From the NCBI GenBank assembly GCA_003184365.1, contig NKYR01000035.1, forward strand, positions 124,001 to 188,000: 64,000 nt of DNA, given 5' to 3'. Positions 11,477 through 22,127 of the stretch are shown piece by piece. Both the position numbers and the translations under genes were made by a program. Within the stretch, counting starts at the first letter, position 1; each line of letters opens with the position of its first letter. This DNA comes from Evernia prunastri. Lineage: Eukaryota; Ascomycota; Lecanoromycetes; Lecanorales; Parmeliaceae. The notes beneath the pieces were generated by a model. The model worked only from the letters and a program-made list of their open reading frames with translations, made no database searches and had not been told where the DNA came from.

Positions 11477-13531
11477 GCGGATGATTTGCTACAGCCAATT
11501 GCCTAGGTAACTTGAAGTTTACATAGATACTAGATACTTGATACCCAGTCGGTCGTCTTATATGTATCTACGTACCTACATACATCTTCCCACGCTTTCT
11601 CCACGATTCGGAGAGTGAATGGGCATACAAGCGCCCAAGACTTATCCTATCTAGGACTAGCGGCAAGCATTGGAAGATTTGAGTTTTTCGCTTTGATTTC
11701 ACGTCCGTTGACTCACTGCGGAGACTTCCTTTGCAGATTCAATCTACCCACCCGTACAGCTCATCTCCTTGGCTTATATGCACGATCATCTCTGCATCTC
11801 TGTTCATGATCACGCTTGATAATGATTCAACAGAGTCTGCTTCGTTGCCAAGTCGACAAAGGTGATCCGATCAGCTTGCCGCCGGTGGGAGAAACGGCTC
11901 GATGCAAGTCCACACGTTAGCTGCATGACTTGGCACCAACGGGCGCGCCGTCTCTCTCCTCACTGATACGGATAATATTGAAGCGCCGTCGGGCTTTAGA
12001 TCGGAAGATTTGGTGGAGAAGCCTACCTAGCCTTGCCGATTGCTGTTTACAAGGATTCCAGGGTGGGCATGGGACTGGAATCCGCAGATGCGTGACAAGC
12101 GGCACTTCTGGTTACTTTTTGATACTTTTTCATTTCATTTTGATTGGAACGGAACTTGATCCAACATCGTCGATTCCTACGGATGACGAGAGACTTGGAA
12201 GGATGATGAAAGACGTTGCATGTCGCAGGTAGGCTACGAATTACACTTCAAATTCGTCCGAGTCGAGTAACCCTTCCCGAACTCCAACGCATACCTCCAA
12301 CCTCCCTGCACCCACAAAACGCATTGCCAACTCATCAAGCATGCATAGATCAGTGAGCATGGAAGCATGGATAGCATGGAAGCACGCCCGACTTCCTTGA
12401 CTTGCCAATACTATTGACTGCAGGGACTGCGTGATTAATGCAATACCTTCGGAACCCTGGGACGAACAAGTTGGTGATAGGAGGGCGAGAAAGCCGTTGA
12501 GCTGGGATCTCCCAAACATTTTTTATTTAAGCTCGAAGTGCTAATTAAGCGCAACGAGCGCCGCCGAGGTTTAGGGCCTTCAGGCCTAGGGAATTCTTGT
12601 GAGATTTCCCTGCCAGATACTAGGTACTAGTACTGTTAAACCTCAGGATAATGTCTGAATTGCTTTTACCCTCTTCGAAGCATTGGCCACTCGCTGATCT
12701 CTGCTCCGGTGAAGGATCTTCGTGCGAATGACAACGCAAATATGCCTGATCCAGATTTCTCTCGCATTAGCCAAACTGGTCAAAACACCGAAGTGCAGCA
12801 GTTGCCTTTCCACAAGTATATAAGCACTTAATCTTGCGGGGTTTGGTACTTATCTCACCATGAATCTGCCTATGAGAACACTCCATCATCGAACCGGGCA
12901 GCTTGTTTGCCACTGACGCGCATCTTTAGTGCGGAGACGGGGCATAAAATATCTGCGGCACCTGCACGTCAATCATCGCCGCTCCTTGCTTGGATCCTTC
13001 CAACAAGTCATTTTCATAGGTCAATGGCTCCTCATGCCGGGCCCTAGAAGCTCTCACTGGTAAAACCTGCGCCAGCGCATCGTCGCGTGAGTTAGCACGA
13101 GCCGCAGACGTGGAGAATGCTGCCAGAAGTCCTCTACCAGTGCTGTCCGAGTATCTCTCTTCTCCACTTCGTTATTGACTCTTCTGTGGACCGATCTGGC
13201 AGTGATATATAGCTGCCACTCGGGGCTGCATTTCACAGATCCAGGTTCCCTCCATGCACCATAAATTCTCCGACCTGCATTTTTCAATACTGAACTGGCA
13301 TCGCACCTGGGAACTGCAAGCAAGCGTTTTATACATAGCAGAGTAATAGTTTCAAATCTGACCAACGCTTCTTCTTCTTCGGATCCATACAGGAGGGGGG
13401 ACATTGGGCATCAACGTTACTGAAAGCCAACTGGAGCTTTCACCAGGGGAAAGTCAATTGCTACCTAGTCATTCCCGAGCTTTCGTTTCCGGCACACCTC
13501 CCGATCTTGGATCCACACCACCATCGCGGCT
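11477..13531. other. intergenic, no gene supported
   Basis: Roughly 2 kb after RAM1 without a frame I can defend. There are short TACCTAC/TAGATAC-rich patches near 11520-11590. The open frames at 12241-12519 and 13054-13404 on the minus strand have no recognisable domain, no natural splice partners and biased residues, and I take them as chance. Confidence 0.45.
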
Positions 13532-13871
13532 ATGTACTACCAGGAGTACCTATCCAGTCAGTCATCTCATTTTTGTTTTGCGACTCGTGATCTTTATGTT
13601 TCCTGCCCAACGCCTATGAGTCGCTCATGGGACCCGATCGCCGATAAACTTGTGAGCTTTTGTGCCTCCTTATTCGTTAGACAAATTGTGGCGCTTGCAT
13701 GCTGCCTTCACTGGACCAGTTCAAATGCCATTATAGTATATCTGATTGGACTTGCTGCGACGATCTGTCAGCGTTTCCTTCTATCCTACCTTACTTCGAA
13801 GCGAAGAAGATTACATCCCACGTTAGTCATTGCTCAGAGTGTCAATACTGATATTGTTCAAACTTAGATCT

Positions 13872-14346
13872 ATGCCAGCGTCGCCAATGGCCGGAGCCTA
13901 TATACAGATTGTTCCGGACGGGACCTGGTTTTGTTTGCGTGGCACGCGTCAACAACCGCGAGTATCAAACTGATACGATACATGAGAACGAACGCCTAGC
14001 TCAAGAAAATGCCGCCATGCGTGCTTATCTCATATGTCAGAACTTCTCCAAGAGCGACGGCATGTATCCAACTGGCCACAAAGGACGGAGGGGAGGAGAT
14101 GTCGTTCAGGGGTTGCCAGTCGCTATTGGGACTGAAAGAATGAGCGTCTACACGGATGATTCAAGGAGTAGTGGAAGCCGAAGCGGCGGCAGTAGCCCTA
14201 CAACTGCAGAGAGTGGCCATTCTTATGGCAGCTCTTATGGAAGCCAGGCTTACGGGGGTAGCCGTAGGCTCAGCGCCGGAAGTGGCGCCGGAAGTGGTGG
14301 TGGTTATGCTAGCAGGACTTCGAGGCACCGAAGCGGGCGCCGTTGA
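13872..14346 (+). CDS. small Ser/Gly-tailed protein of unknown function, apparent frameshift
   Basis: From the ATG at 13872 one frame reads a protein-like segment (IQIVPDGTWFCLRGTRQQP) and stops at TGA 13971-13973. The frame one base further on continues at exactly that point with DTIHENERLAQENAAMRAYL and runs to 14346, ending in a Ser/Gly-rich, Arg-tipped tail. The two halves join smoothly if one base near 13971 is extra. So either this is a real frameshift, a sequence error, or the second frame is entered by splicing from an exon beginning at the ATG at 13532 (MYYQEYLSSQ) with acceptor at about 13867; that splice avoids the frameshift but replaces the protein-like first half with an unconvincing reading. 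The HENERLxxENAAMRA stretch looks like a short helix or coiled coil. I know no function. Confidence 0.5.
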
Positions 14347-14776
14347 GCCTCCTTGTCGGCGCATCTACGGAGAAATCCGTTATTGAAATTCACTCTTTCC
14401 TTTTAGCGACTACGCCAATTTCCTCGAACGCTCACAACGGCCTTACGAAACGACTTAATGACCGGCACGATCTAGACTTATTCATTGGGATGAGGGATTG
14501 GCGGGACTGAGAGACACAAAATTTCCATTCATAGCGGAAGCGCTGCATCTTCTGCCTTTCTCGAAAGAGGCCGTCGTCACTTTGAGCATCTTGGAGCGTG
14601 CATCTGGACGAATGTTTTGAGCGTCGAGCTCCTCTGTTGACGACTTCTTCTGTGGTGCATAGCGACTGTCGACGGGTTTGAAGGCCCCAATCGTTAGCCA
14701 GAAAATTCTAGAGATCTTAATGAAAGTCTGTGTTGCATCTCATTCATGGAATAATTTTACCCATGGATAGAATATC
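14347..14776. other. intergenic, no gene seen
   Basis: Between the small Ser/Gly-tailed gene and the inverted-repeat element. I see no open frame of note. The last ~30 bases already contain degenerate copies of the CCATGGATA motif that fills the element's arms. Confidence 0.4.
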
Positions 14777-14903
14777 TCATCCATGGATAATACACCTATC
14801 CATGGATGATTATGTTATTCATGGTAGTGTATCATACATCTCATGGGCAAAAATTCCACCACTATCACATGGTATCCATGGATAAGTTGAATTATCCATG
14901 GAC
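14777..14903 (+). repeat. left terminal inverted repeat
   Basis: Left arm of the 0.8-kb element. The best-conserved part is about 14796-14882, which matches the right arm in reverse complement with only scattered differences. It includes GTAGTGTATCATACATCTCA and a GGGCAAAAATTCCACCACTA segment. Confidence 0.8.
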
Positions 14904-15472
14904 GCTACTAAGTCTACTACTTCTTCTGCCCCTTCTTATCACCACCCATCATAACGTTGTCAGCCATGTCATTGCCATTGCTGACAGCCTATCTTCCAGT
15001 GAAGTTCCGTCGCTGTCGCTTATCCTCTCGCTTATATTTGTTTTTATTCTTATTCTGATCTCGTACATAATTGCGTTAAGATCTTATAGTTATTGTTGAG
15101 ATATTTGAACAGTCTGAGGTGTTGTCTTGATTCATTAGTCAGATATTTATATACAAATAAGAGCTCTTATTCTCGACAACAAGAAGGATGCGAGAACCGT
15201 CCTCGATGTTAAACAGAAACCGAAGAACTTCTTAATGTAAGAGTCGAAGTACCTCGTCTTCAGTTCGAAGACTTCTTCTTTGATAGTAGTAATAAGCGGA
15301 GTATTTCGATCTCGGTCACAAAACCGGTTGGAAGAAGACATTGTCAAATGTGGTTGTCTAGGTGGCTGTAGAAAAAGTGTGTATAGCTTCAAATGATGAC
15401 TGCATGGCTGCATCAAGGCTTAGGTGGCTGCATTGGTGATCGGTGGCTGTATTGTGGAAGCCCAAGCATAAT

Positions 15473-15599
15473 ATCCATGGATGAGATATATCGTCCATGG
15501 ATATCATGTGGTAGTGGTGGAATTTTTGCCCATGAGATGTATGATACACTACCATGAATAACATAATCATCCATGGATAATCGTATTATCCATGGATGA
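15473..15599 (-). repeat. right terminal inverted repeat
   Basis: Right arm, the reverse complement of 14777-14903. It ends at a TCATCCATGG-type sequence, as the left arm does, with divergence rising toward the inner edge. Confidence 0.8.
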
Positions 15600-15855
15600 C
15601 GATAATCCACCAATAGCATGCAACAGATCTGTGGACTAGAGTAGTGCCAAGGCCACTAGTCCAGTAGGGCTGAGAGGGGCGCTTGGCAAACCCACGAAGT
15701 AAATTAGCCAAATAGCTCTTTGAAGAAAATTCAGGCAGCATCATCATTATATTCTGCTACATACCGTTTTTAAGCTAGAGTGACCAAGTAGAACTCTCAG
15801 CGCTAAAGTCTCTATTTGTTGGCACGACAAGAAGACAGAATTGTTCCCCAGCTCA

Positions 15856-16620
15856 ATGGAGGTGAAGGTGTCTGCAACTTCAAAACAGCCTACTGGCTTC
15901 CTCGACCTACCATTGGAGCTCCGCCTTCAGATCTATCGATACTGCCTAGTGCGCAGCAATCCCGTTCTTGTTCGATACGTCTTCATCGTCTCGTACAGAA
16001 CATCCGACTGGGGTATCCGCGACGAAAAGAAAAGCCTTCTCCTTGTATCAAAAAAGGTCGGCTTTGAAGCTCTCGAAGTCCTCTATGGCGAGAACGTCTT
16101 CCAGGTCGACCTTTATACAGGGGGGCAAAAATACTCGCAGGAACACCTTGCGGAAGCCAACAGACAAAGAATACGCAAACTGGAGATTGTGATGCGGCCT
16201 CAGGGTCTTAGCTGTGCGCCCAGGTTAGACTCTACGATGTGGTCTCCTATCTTTGCCAATTTGAATAAGCTGTGAATCGTGGCACGGCAGCCTTCACGAG
16301 CTCCGATGTATATTCATGTACCCGGCTTCGAGCAGGATGTGCAAAATTGGGCTGGATGGTTCAGGGATACTCTGCAATTTGTTGTCCGTCAACTGCCGAG
16401 CTCTTGTATTGTCGAGGTGGACGATGATGGTGGAGAGGAGATAGGTACTGTGATGAGAGAGTGCCTACCAAGAGGATATCGGAAGGTGCAGACTTTAACA
16501 GGCGACTTTTTCTTCATGAGGAATGAATACTCCACAGAGTCGGATTATTGGGACGAAGAGGACGATGACGATGACGGCTGGCTCCAACGCTTCCTCATCC
16601 CGCTTGGTCGTGACGGATAA
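15856..16620 (+). pseudogene. F-box-like protein gene broken by one in-frame stop
   Basis: From the ATG at 15856 the frame opens with an F-box-like segment at about residues 14-35 (GFLDLPLELRLQIYRYCLV), the short Pro/Leu-rich helix pair that in fungal F-box proteins binds Skp1. It continues through LLLVSKKVGFEALEVLYGEN, typical of these proteins, to a TGA at 16273-16275. The same frame resumes directly with IVARQPSRAP and reads 113 further residues to 16620, ending in an acidic DEEDDDDD stretch. In related proteins a residue such as Arg would sit at the stop; CGA to TGA is a single transition. No good donor or branch site offers a splice around it. Most likely a recently inactivated gene; a sequence error or stop readthrough remain possible. 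Confidence 0.72.
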
Positions 16621-16947
16621 CATTACCGCTGCAGAATTGGGTTGTCCTCTGCTGTCTCTGTAAGAAGCAAAGGGTAGGAGCTGGATGGCTTGAGCTGGAT
16701 GGTCGAGCTGGGTGCTTGAAGCTATGGTTAGAGCAGGATGGGTCGAAGTGGGTGAATTGAGCTGAATGAACGTCATAACTCCTAACTCATTCCTGGATTA
16801 GCTTCTGTGGCGCAATTATATGCTTCTCCGCGTCAATGGAGACGTTTGCCACACGCAATTGTGCAGGTTTACCGCATCGGACTGCCAACGCGGAACTTGT
16901 GCTAAGACGACTGTCAGATGTTGGGAACGAGAATATAATCATCATTT
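16621..16947. other. intergenic, short degenerate repeats
   Basis: Between the broken F-box-like gene and the oxidoreductase. A GAGCTGGATGG-type motif recurs loosely three or four times at about 16677-16770. No gene seen. Confidence 0.4.
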
Positions 16948-18035
16948 CTAATTCTGTCGAGTGATTCGATCAAACTCCCCCTCCGCATGCCGTTGGATCT
17001 CTTCCACTAACCATTTGTCCTGGTACTCAGCCAACAGCTTCTCCACCGCAGGAGACGCACTCGTGCCATCCCAACCGACCGAATACATCCCGTTTCCTAC
17101 CTCAGCAGTAGTCCCTCTAGCCACTTCAACACCATCTCCCAACGGGACACCGGAACCACCTCCATTCTCAACACTCGCAGCTGGATACCTAGCACTCGTC
17201 GCCAAGTACAAATGTCTCTCGCCACATTCCTCGATCGGCACGCTAACCCAGTATCCTGCAATAAGAGAATACAGCCTCATAAGGACACCAAGCAGACCCT
17301 CCATTCGACCAGCGAGCGCCGTTCTCACAGTACCAGGATAGTCGTGGATGAAGCTCACATCGGGAGCTGTCTTCGCGACGGATTCAAGTCCAAGGGTTAT
17401 GAGCGTGCACAGATGGCCACGGATCGCGCCCAGTGGAACCCGGAGGGCTTGGAAGTCGCTGGGATCCAGCGGCCCTTCATTGCCGCCCCCTGCGACTGTC
17501 ACGACGCGGCGGAGAGCGGTAGCGCGCTGGAGGAGCGGCAGGAGGTTGGTGATGAAGCGGAGGCGCGAGTAGAAGTTCAAGGCGGTCAGCAGGTGGAGAT
17601 GCTCGGATGTTTCTATCGCTGGCAGTCAATGCGCTGCTCTTTGCATCGAACTGTCAGTGGTGAGGGTTGAGTATGACTACCTCGACGATCCATGCTGGGG
17701 AGCCCGGCGCTCAGGAATAATATATTGACAGCCTTTTCCTTCGCTTTGATGTCTTCACACACCTCGTCTACGACGCGCATCAAGCTCACGTCGGCCTTTA
17801 CGAATATATACTCGCCCTGCGGATTGAGCGCTTTGCACTCGGCGGTAATGCGGTCTCCGGCATCTTGAGAACGGCCGATGAAGTAAGCGCGTGGTTGGAG
17901 GGAGTGTTTTGCAAACTGCTTGAGGGTTGTTTCGCCGATACCGCTCGTGGCGCCGACGAAGATCGCGACGAGCTTTGGTGGGAGGGTGGATGCGATACGG
18001 AGATTGGACGACTTGACTTGGGAGAGCGTGGTCAT
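16948..18035 (-). CDS. short-chain dehydrogenase/reductase-family protein, atypical
   Basis: Exons 18035-17681 and 17612-16948 (68-base intron) encode 339 residues. The Rossmann dinucleotide site is clear: VAIFVGATSGIGETTLKQFA (about residues 27-46, GxxxGxG) and a later NILFLSAG segment matching the NxAG strand. The acceptor at 17613 was chosen over a nearby CAG because it yields the family-like RRETSEHLHLL. The usual catalytic Tyr-x-x-x-Lys is not visible where it should follow the RVVTVAGGG strand, so this belongs to the divergent fungal group whose chemistry is unclear; a classical alcohol dehydrogenase role should not be assumed. It is divergent from the NmrA-like gene across 578 bases, so the two could share a promoter, perhaps for a small metabolic or detoxification function. 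Confidence 0.85.
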
Positions 18036-18613
18036 TGTGCTTGTTCACTGCCTATTCGAGAATGAGAGCAGCGGCCTGTCTGCAGATAAGGAGACCTGGC
18101 TGTTGTGGTTTATGATTACTAATCTACATATGTAATCAAAGCTGCTTTTAAACGCAGGGTTCTACCAAGAATGATGGTGGTCGGTGATATTGCTTGAAAT
18201 CTTGTCGTTTGATTTCTAAGCATCTCCCAAGTCCGTGCCGAATGTCACGATCAATACTTTACCTTACCTTCCGCCGCTACTCTAGCTTGTAGCCCATCCT
18301 CGGCAAATTCAGGTCAATCAAGCTTGACCTTGAGATATAGTACGTAATTTACGAGTATTACGATACTAAGATTAGATGGCTGGAAATACGAGCGGCCGGG
18401 ATGCTTGGGGGCCAAACTCAAACAAAAGATACGAGGGCACCACTGGTACGAGGGCTTTAGGGGAAGCTAAACGACCATTATAAAGATACTGTCTTCCTGC
18501 GACTTTCCTCAAAATTCTTCTGCATTTTGTCTCTAAGTCAATTGCATAACAGCTTTCTCTTTGAAAAGAAAAGAAGAAAAAAACCGTAGCTCCTCCAGCC
18601 CAAAACTATCATC
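18036..18613. promoter_or_regulatory. shared upstream region of divergent oxidoreductase genes
   Basis: 578 bases separate the two start codons. A TATA-like TTATAAAG lies at about 18478-18485, about 130 bases before the NmrA-like start. I saw no clear operator. Divergent genes over a short gap are often co-regulated, but this is inference. Confidence 0.35.
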
Positions 18614-19732
18614 ATGTCCAACGTCTTCGTTACCTCCGCTTCGGGCAACATCGGATCAGAGCTCGTTCCATTACTCGCCCAATCCAACGCCATCAAGACA
18701 CTCGTCCTCCCCACCAGCAATGCCGCTCGCCTCCAAGCCTCGATCCCATCATCGGACAAGATCGTCGTCCTTGAAGGTTCCATCCAAGACCCGCAATGGC
18801 TCGAAGCCCAATTCGCCAGCCACGACATCGACACCGTCTTCCTCAACCTGACCGGCACGGACGAACTATTCACCACCATGAACTTTCTCTCCAGCATGCA
18901 GCGCAGCGGGACCGTCAAGCATCTCGTCTACCTGTCCGCATGCGGCACCTTCCTCTCACCGGACTTCGCCAAGCCGGTTCTACGGACCTGCCTGGCGGCC
19001 CACGTGCTCGTCAAGGTCATCACCGAGCAGGCGCTGCAGGCGACGCGGGCTGCTTCCGAGACCCGGGGCTTCAGCTGGACGATCATCGGGCCGACCCTTT
19101 TCATGGAGAACGACCGGCGGGCCAAAGGGGCGATGATGGAGTCGGGCTTCTTTCCGGAGCCGATCGGGACGACGGGCGTGAGTAGGGTTGCTTGCCGAGA
19201 CATTGCGTTGGGGGTTGCGAAAGCTATCGAGGATCGAGGGAGGGTGTGGGATCGGAAGAAGATTATGATTGGTACCAAAGAGACTTACACGGTACGATCT
19301 TTTACTAATTCTGATTTTTTTTTTGTATTTAACGTCGATAATGGTGACTGATGACTGACGCTGGAACAGGCAGATGACGTCGCTAAGCTGTGGGGTGCTG
19401 AGCTAGGGAAAACGATCAAAGTGCAGGGGAGCGATGCGGAGGGCCTGGACGGTGTTGAGAAGCATTTCGTATCGGGAATAGGCCCGGCTTGGGCCAGAGA
19501 CTTGCGCCTGGTGAGTCCGGAACTCGATTCACGTTAGGGATGAAGCCTTTTCTTTTGCTGACCGGTCGTCTACAAGATGTACGAAGCTTTCAATGCCGAG
19601 ATCTTTCATGGCAAGGGCTTCGCTATGAGTGACGAGGAGTTTGAAACTCAGAAGAAGTTGCTTGGAAGAGAGCCGAGGAGCTATGAAGAGTTCGTGAAAG
19701 CTGAGGTCGCGGAGTGGACTAAGAAATCTTAG
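18614..19732 (+). CDS. NmrA-like NAD(P)-binding protein
   Basis: Exons 18614-19291, 19370-19510 and 19577-19732 (introns of 78 and 66 bases) encode 324 residues. The N-terminus VFVTSASGNIGSELVPLLAQ is the Rossmann motif of the NmrA-like, atypical short-chain dehydrogenase group. LVYLSACGTF and SWTIIGPTLFMEN are the usual following strands. Family members either sense NAD(P) redox state, like the nitrogen regulator NmrA, or reduce small molecules, like triphenylmethane reductase. The sequence does not show which; an NmrA-type sensor is usually longer. The exon joins are in phase and the C-terminal helix (FETQKKLLGREPRSYEEFVK) matches the family. Confidence 0.88.
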
Positions 19733-21158
19733 GACGGTCATCTTGTAAATCGTAAAGAGGGATGGAGGGAGTAAGCGGGCAGCACATGATTGAAGATATC
19801 ACATCGCTATGAAATTGAACAGGGCTCTGACTAGCGCAAGATGCAATCTGAACAGCTCAGGATGAAATTGAATACCTGTGAGATTGACCATACACAGCAG
19901 CTCGCTCTAGACCGAGAAATACACTTTTTGCTGAACAAAACGAAAATAAGTTTCACCCTCCTCTGTAATAGTATATAGATGATTGACATCTGTCTTTTCA
20001 TCTTCAAGGCTGACCGCATAACCAAGCCCTCACTCGACCACCATCCATCGAAATTGACTAATTCGATGCATCTCGCAAGCTTCCTGCTGCGTTTGATAAG
20101 AAAAAGGTAGGGTGAATGCGTAGAGGACAAGACCCTTTGCCAAGGATGGTATGCACAAATGCACAAATGGCGTCAGACAACAGGTTCGTAAACCAGAACA
20201 ATTCGGAAGGATGATCTACAGCCCGGCCTTTCCTACAGCCATGGTCGCCACGAAAGCTGAGGTGAGCACGCCCACGATGGCGAGTGACCCACAAATGACT
20301 CCCCTACCGTTTATCCTTTACGTCATAGACCTGGAGCAATGACACTTATATACAGGCGTGGGAAGGCGGGATAAGGACGTGCTATGGCACTGGAACAGAC
20401 GAGATCGAACGAGGAGCCATATGCTGGTGCCGGATAGGTATGTGTAGAGCTCCTGCCTGGCCATGTGGGCCCCGGCCATCACCGCAAATTGAAACCATGG
20501 CAAGCATGAAAGATGGTTGGTAAATCTGATAGCGTGAAACAGGCTCACTCAATAACAGCCCCACAGCCACTGTGGCAGGTTCTATCTGGGGTTGAAATCT
20601 GCTTCAGGAATGGTGGTAGCATTCGGCTACAATCAAATGATGAAGTTCAAAATTTTAGTGATCTGAAAAGAGGCTTTCTGTCTGCGACTGCTTAAGTAGA
20701 GCTGCAATGGGTTGAGTGAAGCATCACCTTTTCCGAGGGCGTGGAAGCTGACCAGGAGCGGCAGGAAGCTCACAGCCATCTGAATGCGCTGAATTTATCT
20801 TGTTTCATCCTTTGTTGTACGCGTGCTTGTGGCTTCTGGGTCTGCTTAGAATTCAAATGTTCGTGATCTGTCTAGGGCATTCGACAAGTCAACAATGGAC
20901 AGTGCTTATTCATTCACAAAATGATAAAGTGATTGTCCAAAATCCGAGTGAAAAAATCACGCTAATCCCAGTGCATATCTTTGTCCCCTTCACCATCACC
21001 GCGTTCCGTCAACCTGACCTCAACAATCCAAGGTTTTCACGCAGCAGAAACCTCACTAAAGATCACAAAGCAGCCAACAGCGCGGTTGTCCGGGCCCTCA
21101 TCTCAACGTCTTAAAATAACACAGTCCTACCAACCCTACCAAAAGCAGCCACGGCACC
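19733..21158. other. intergenic with one copy of a dispersed repeat
   Basis: About 1.4 kb with no defensible gene. It contains copy 1 of a ~120-base dispersed repeat at about 20295-20415. The open frame at 20981-21628 is a His/Pro-rich shadow of the C-rich start of the RING gene. Confidence 0.45.
20295..20415 (+). repeat. dispersed repeat, copy 1
   Basis: Shares with 47663-47780 and 54136-54255 the order ACTCCC, then a (GAC)YTGGAG box, then ATACAGGCGTGGG, a G-rich GGCGGGA box, and an ATGC/CTGA-like tail. Copies have diverged by substitutions and small gaps. The TATAG/TATAC-rich part could be a promoter fragment of an old element. Confidence 0.6.
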
Positions 21159-22127
21159 ATGCCCGTCCCCTTCCGCCTAAACCACAAAGAAACAACCGCC
21201 AAATTCCACTTCCTCTCCACAATCACCACCCTCGCCCTCACCCCCTCCCTCGCCGCCAACGACTGCGTCATCTGCAAATAACCCTACCGAAACCCTCCCC
21301 CAACCCTCACCACCACCACCACCACCATCACCAGAACTCCAACCACCTCTCTCCACCGCCCCGTCTTGCTCCCCTGCGGCCACACCCTCGGCTTCCACTG
21401 CCTCGCCCGCTGGCTCCTCTCCTCCTCCTCCGCCGCCGCCAACCACTGCCCCCTCTGCCGCACGCGCATCGTCGACCCCGGCGCCCTGGCCCGCTCCGAC
21501 CGTCTCAGCCGGGCCCTGTCGTCGTCGCTCGCTCGCCTCGACGTGATCCTTGTGCTGGTGCCGAACGGGCTGTCGCGGGCGCAGAAGGAGCAGCTGCTCC
21601 GGCTGCTGGAGGGCTCGCTTGCAGCTGAGACGAGTGTTGGGGCGCGTATCGATCGGGTTATGGTGGCGTGGGAGGTATTGCTCGATAGGTATTTGTGCGC
21701 TGACCCTGCGGCGCCGGCGGCGGCGCTGGTCGAGACGCATCCCGCTTTGCCTGTAGGGGGCCGGGGAACGGTGGACGTACGAAGGCCGGTGCGACAGGAC
21801 CGGGTCAGCTCGGTGCCGTTCAACGCGGATCCCCAGGCCGCGCTGTTCGTCTCCGTCGCGGGAATGGTCTATGTCCCCGCGCGGCACCTGTGCGATAGGT
21901 ACGTCTTCTCGCGGTGCGATTCTCTGACGTCGTCGCTGGAGTCGGTCCTGCTGTGGCTCCTTTGCCGGTGGGTTCCGGGCGAGCGGGTGCCGCTGGAGTG
22001 GAAGGTCGTTTCGCCGGGGGTGCTCTTGGGGGTGATGGTCGCTGCGTTGGTGTGTTGGGTCGATGTGAGATTCTTTGGGTGGTGGAATCGTGGTAAGACG
22101 GTTGTTGAGTATACGCTGCATTTCTAG
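21159..22127 (+). pseudogene. membrane RING-finger protein gene with stop inside the RING
   Basis: From ATG 21159 the frame reads 40 residues ending CVICK, then TAA at 21279-21281, then PYRN and on without interruption to 22127. The downstream part supplies the rest of a RING: LPCGHTLGFHCLARWLL and CPLCRTRI. The first Cys pair is therefore cut from the others by one stop. CAA to TAA would explain it. No in-phase splice removes the stop while keeping CVIC. After the RING come a helical region and, near the C-terminus, a hydrophobic stretch (GVLLGVMVAALVCW) that looks like a membrane segment. The whole would be a 322-residue membrane-bound ubiquitin-ligase candidate. Base use is strikingly C-rich in the first 350 bases. 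Inactivation is my best reading; a start downstream near 21366 would lack the first zinc ligands. Confidence 0.65.

Larger units (their letters stand above)
14777..15599. mobile_element. non-autonomous element with long terminal inverted repeats
   Basis: The first ~125 bases (14777-14903) recur as reverse complement at 15473-15599 with few mismatches; about 85 bases in the middle of each arm are almost identical. The interior of about 570 bases codes for nothing recognisable. Both arms contain several copies of the 10-base palindrome ATCCATGGAT. A short element with long inverted ends and no transposase fits a MITE or foldback-type element mobilised in trans. Near-identical small open frames in the two arms (starting MIMLFMVVYHTSHGQ) are only a result of the inversion. 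I could not settle a target-site duplication. A decayed inverted duplication of host DNA is the alternative. Confidence 0.72.

Noticed and set aside
13054..13404. 116-residue minus-strand frame as a gene
   Set aside because: No recognisable domain, no splice partners and no clear coding character.
14806..15099. Small open frames in the inverted arms as a transposon gene
   Set aside because: The same peptide appears in both arms because they are inverted copies; the frames diverge as soon as the arms end and lack transposase motifs.
20981..21628. His/Pro-rich 215-residue frame
   Set aside because: Out-of-frame reading of the C-rich start of the RING gene.
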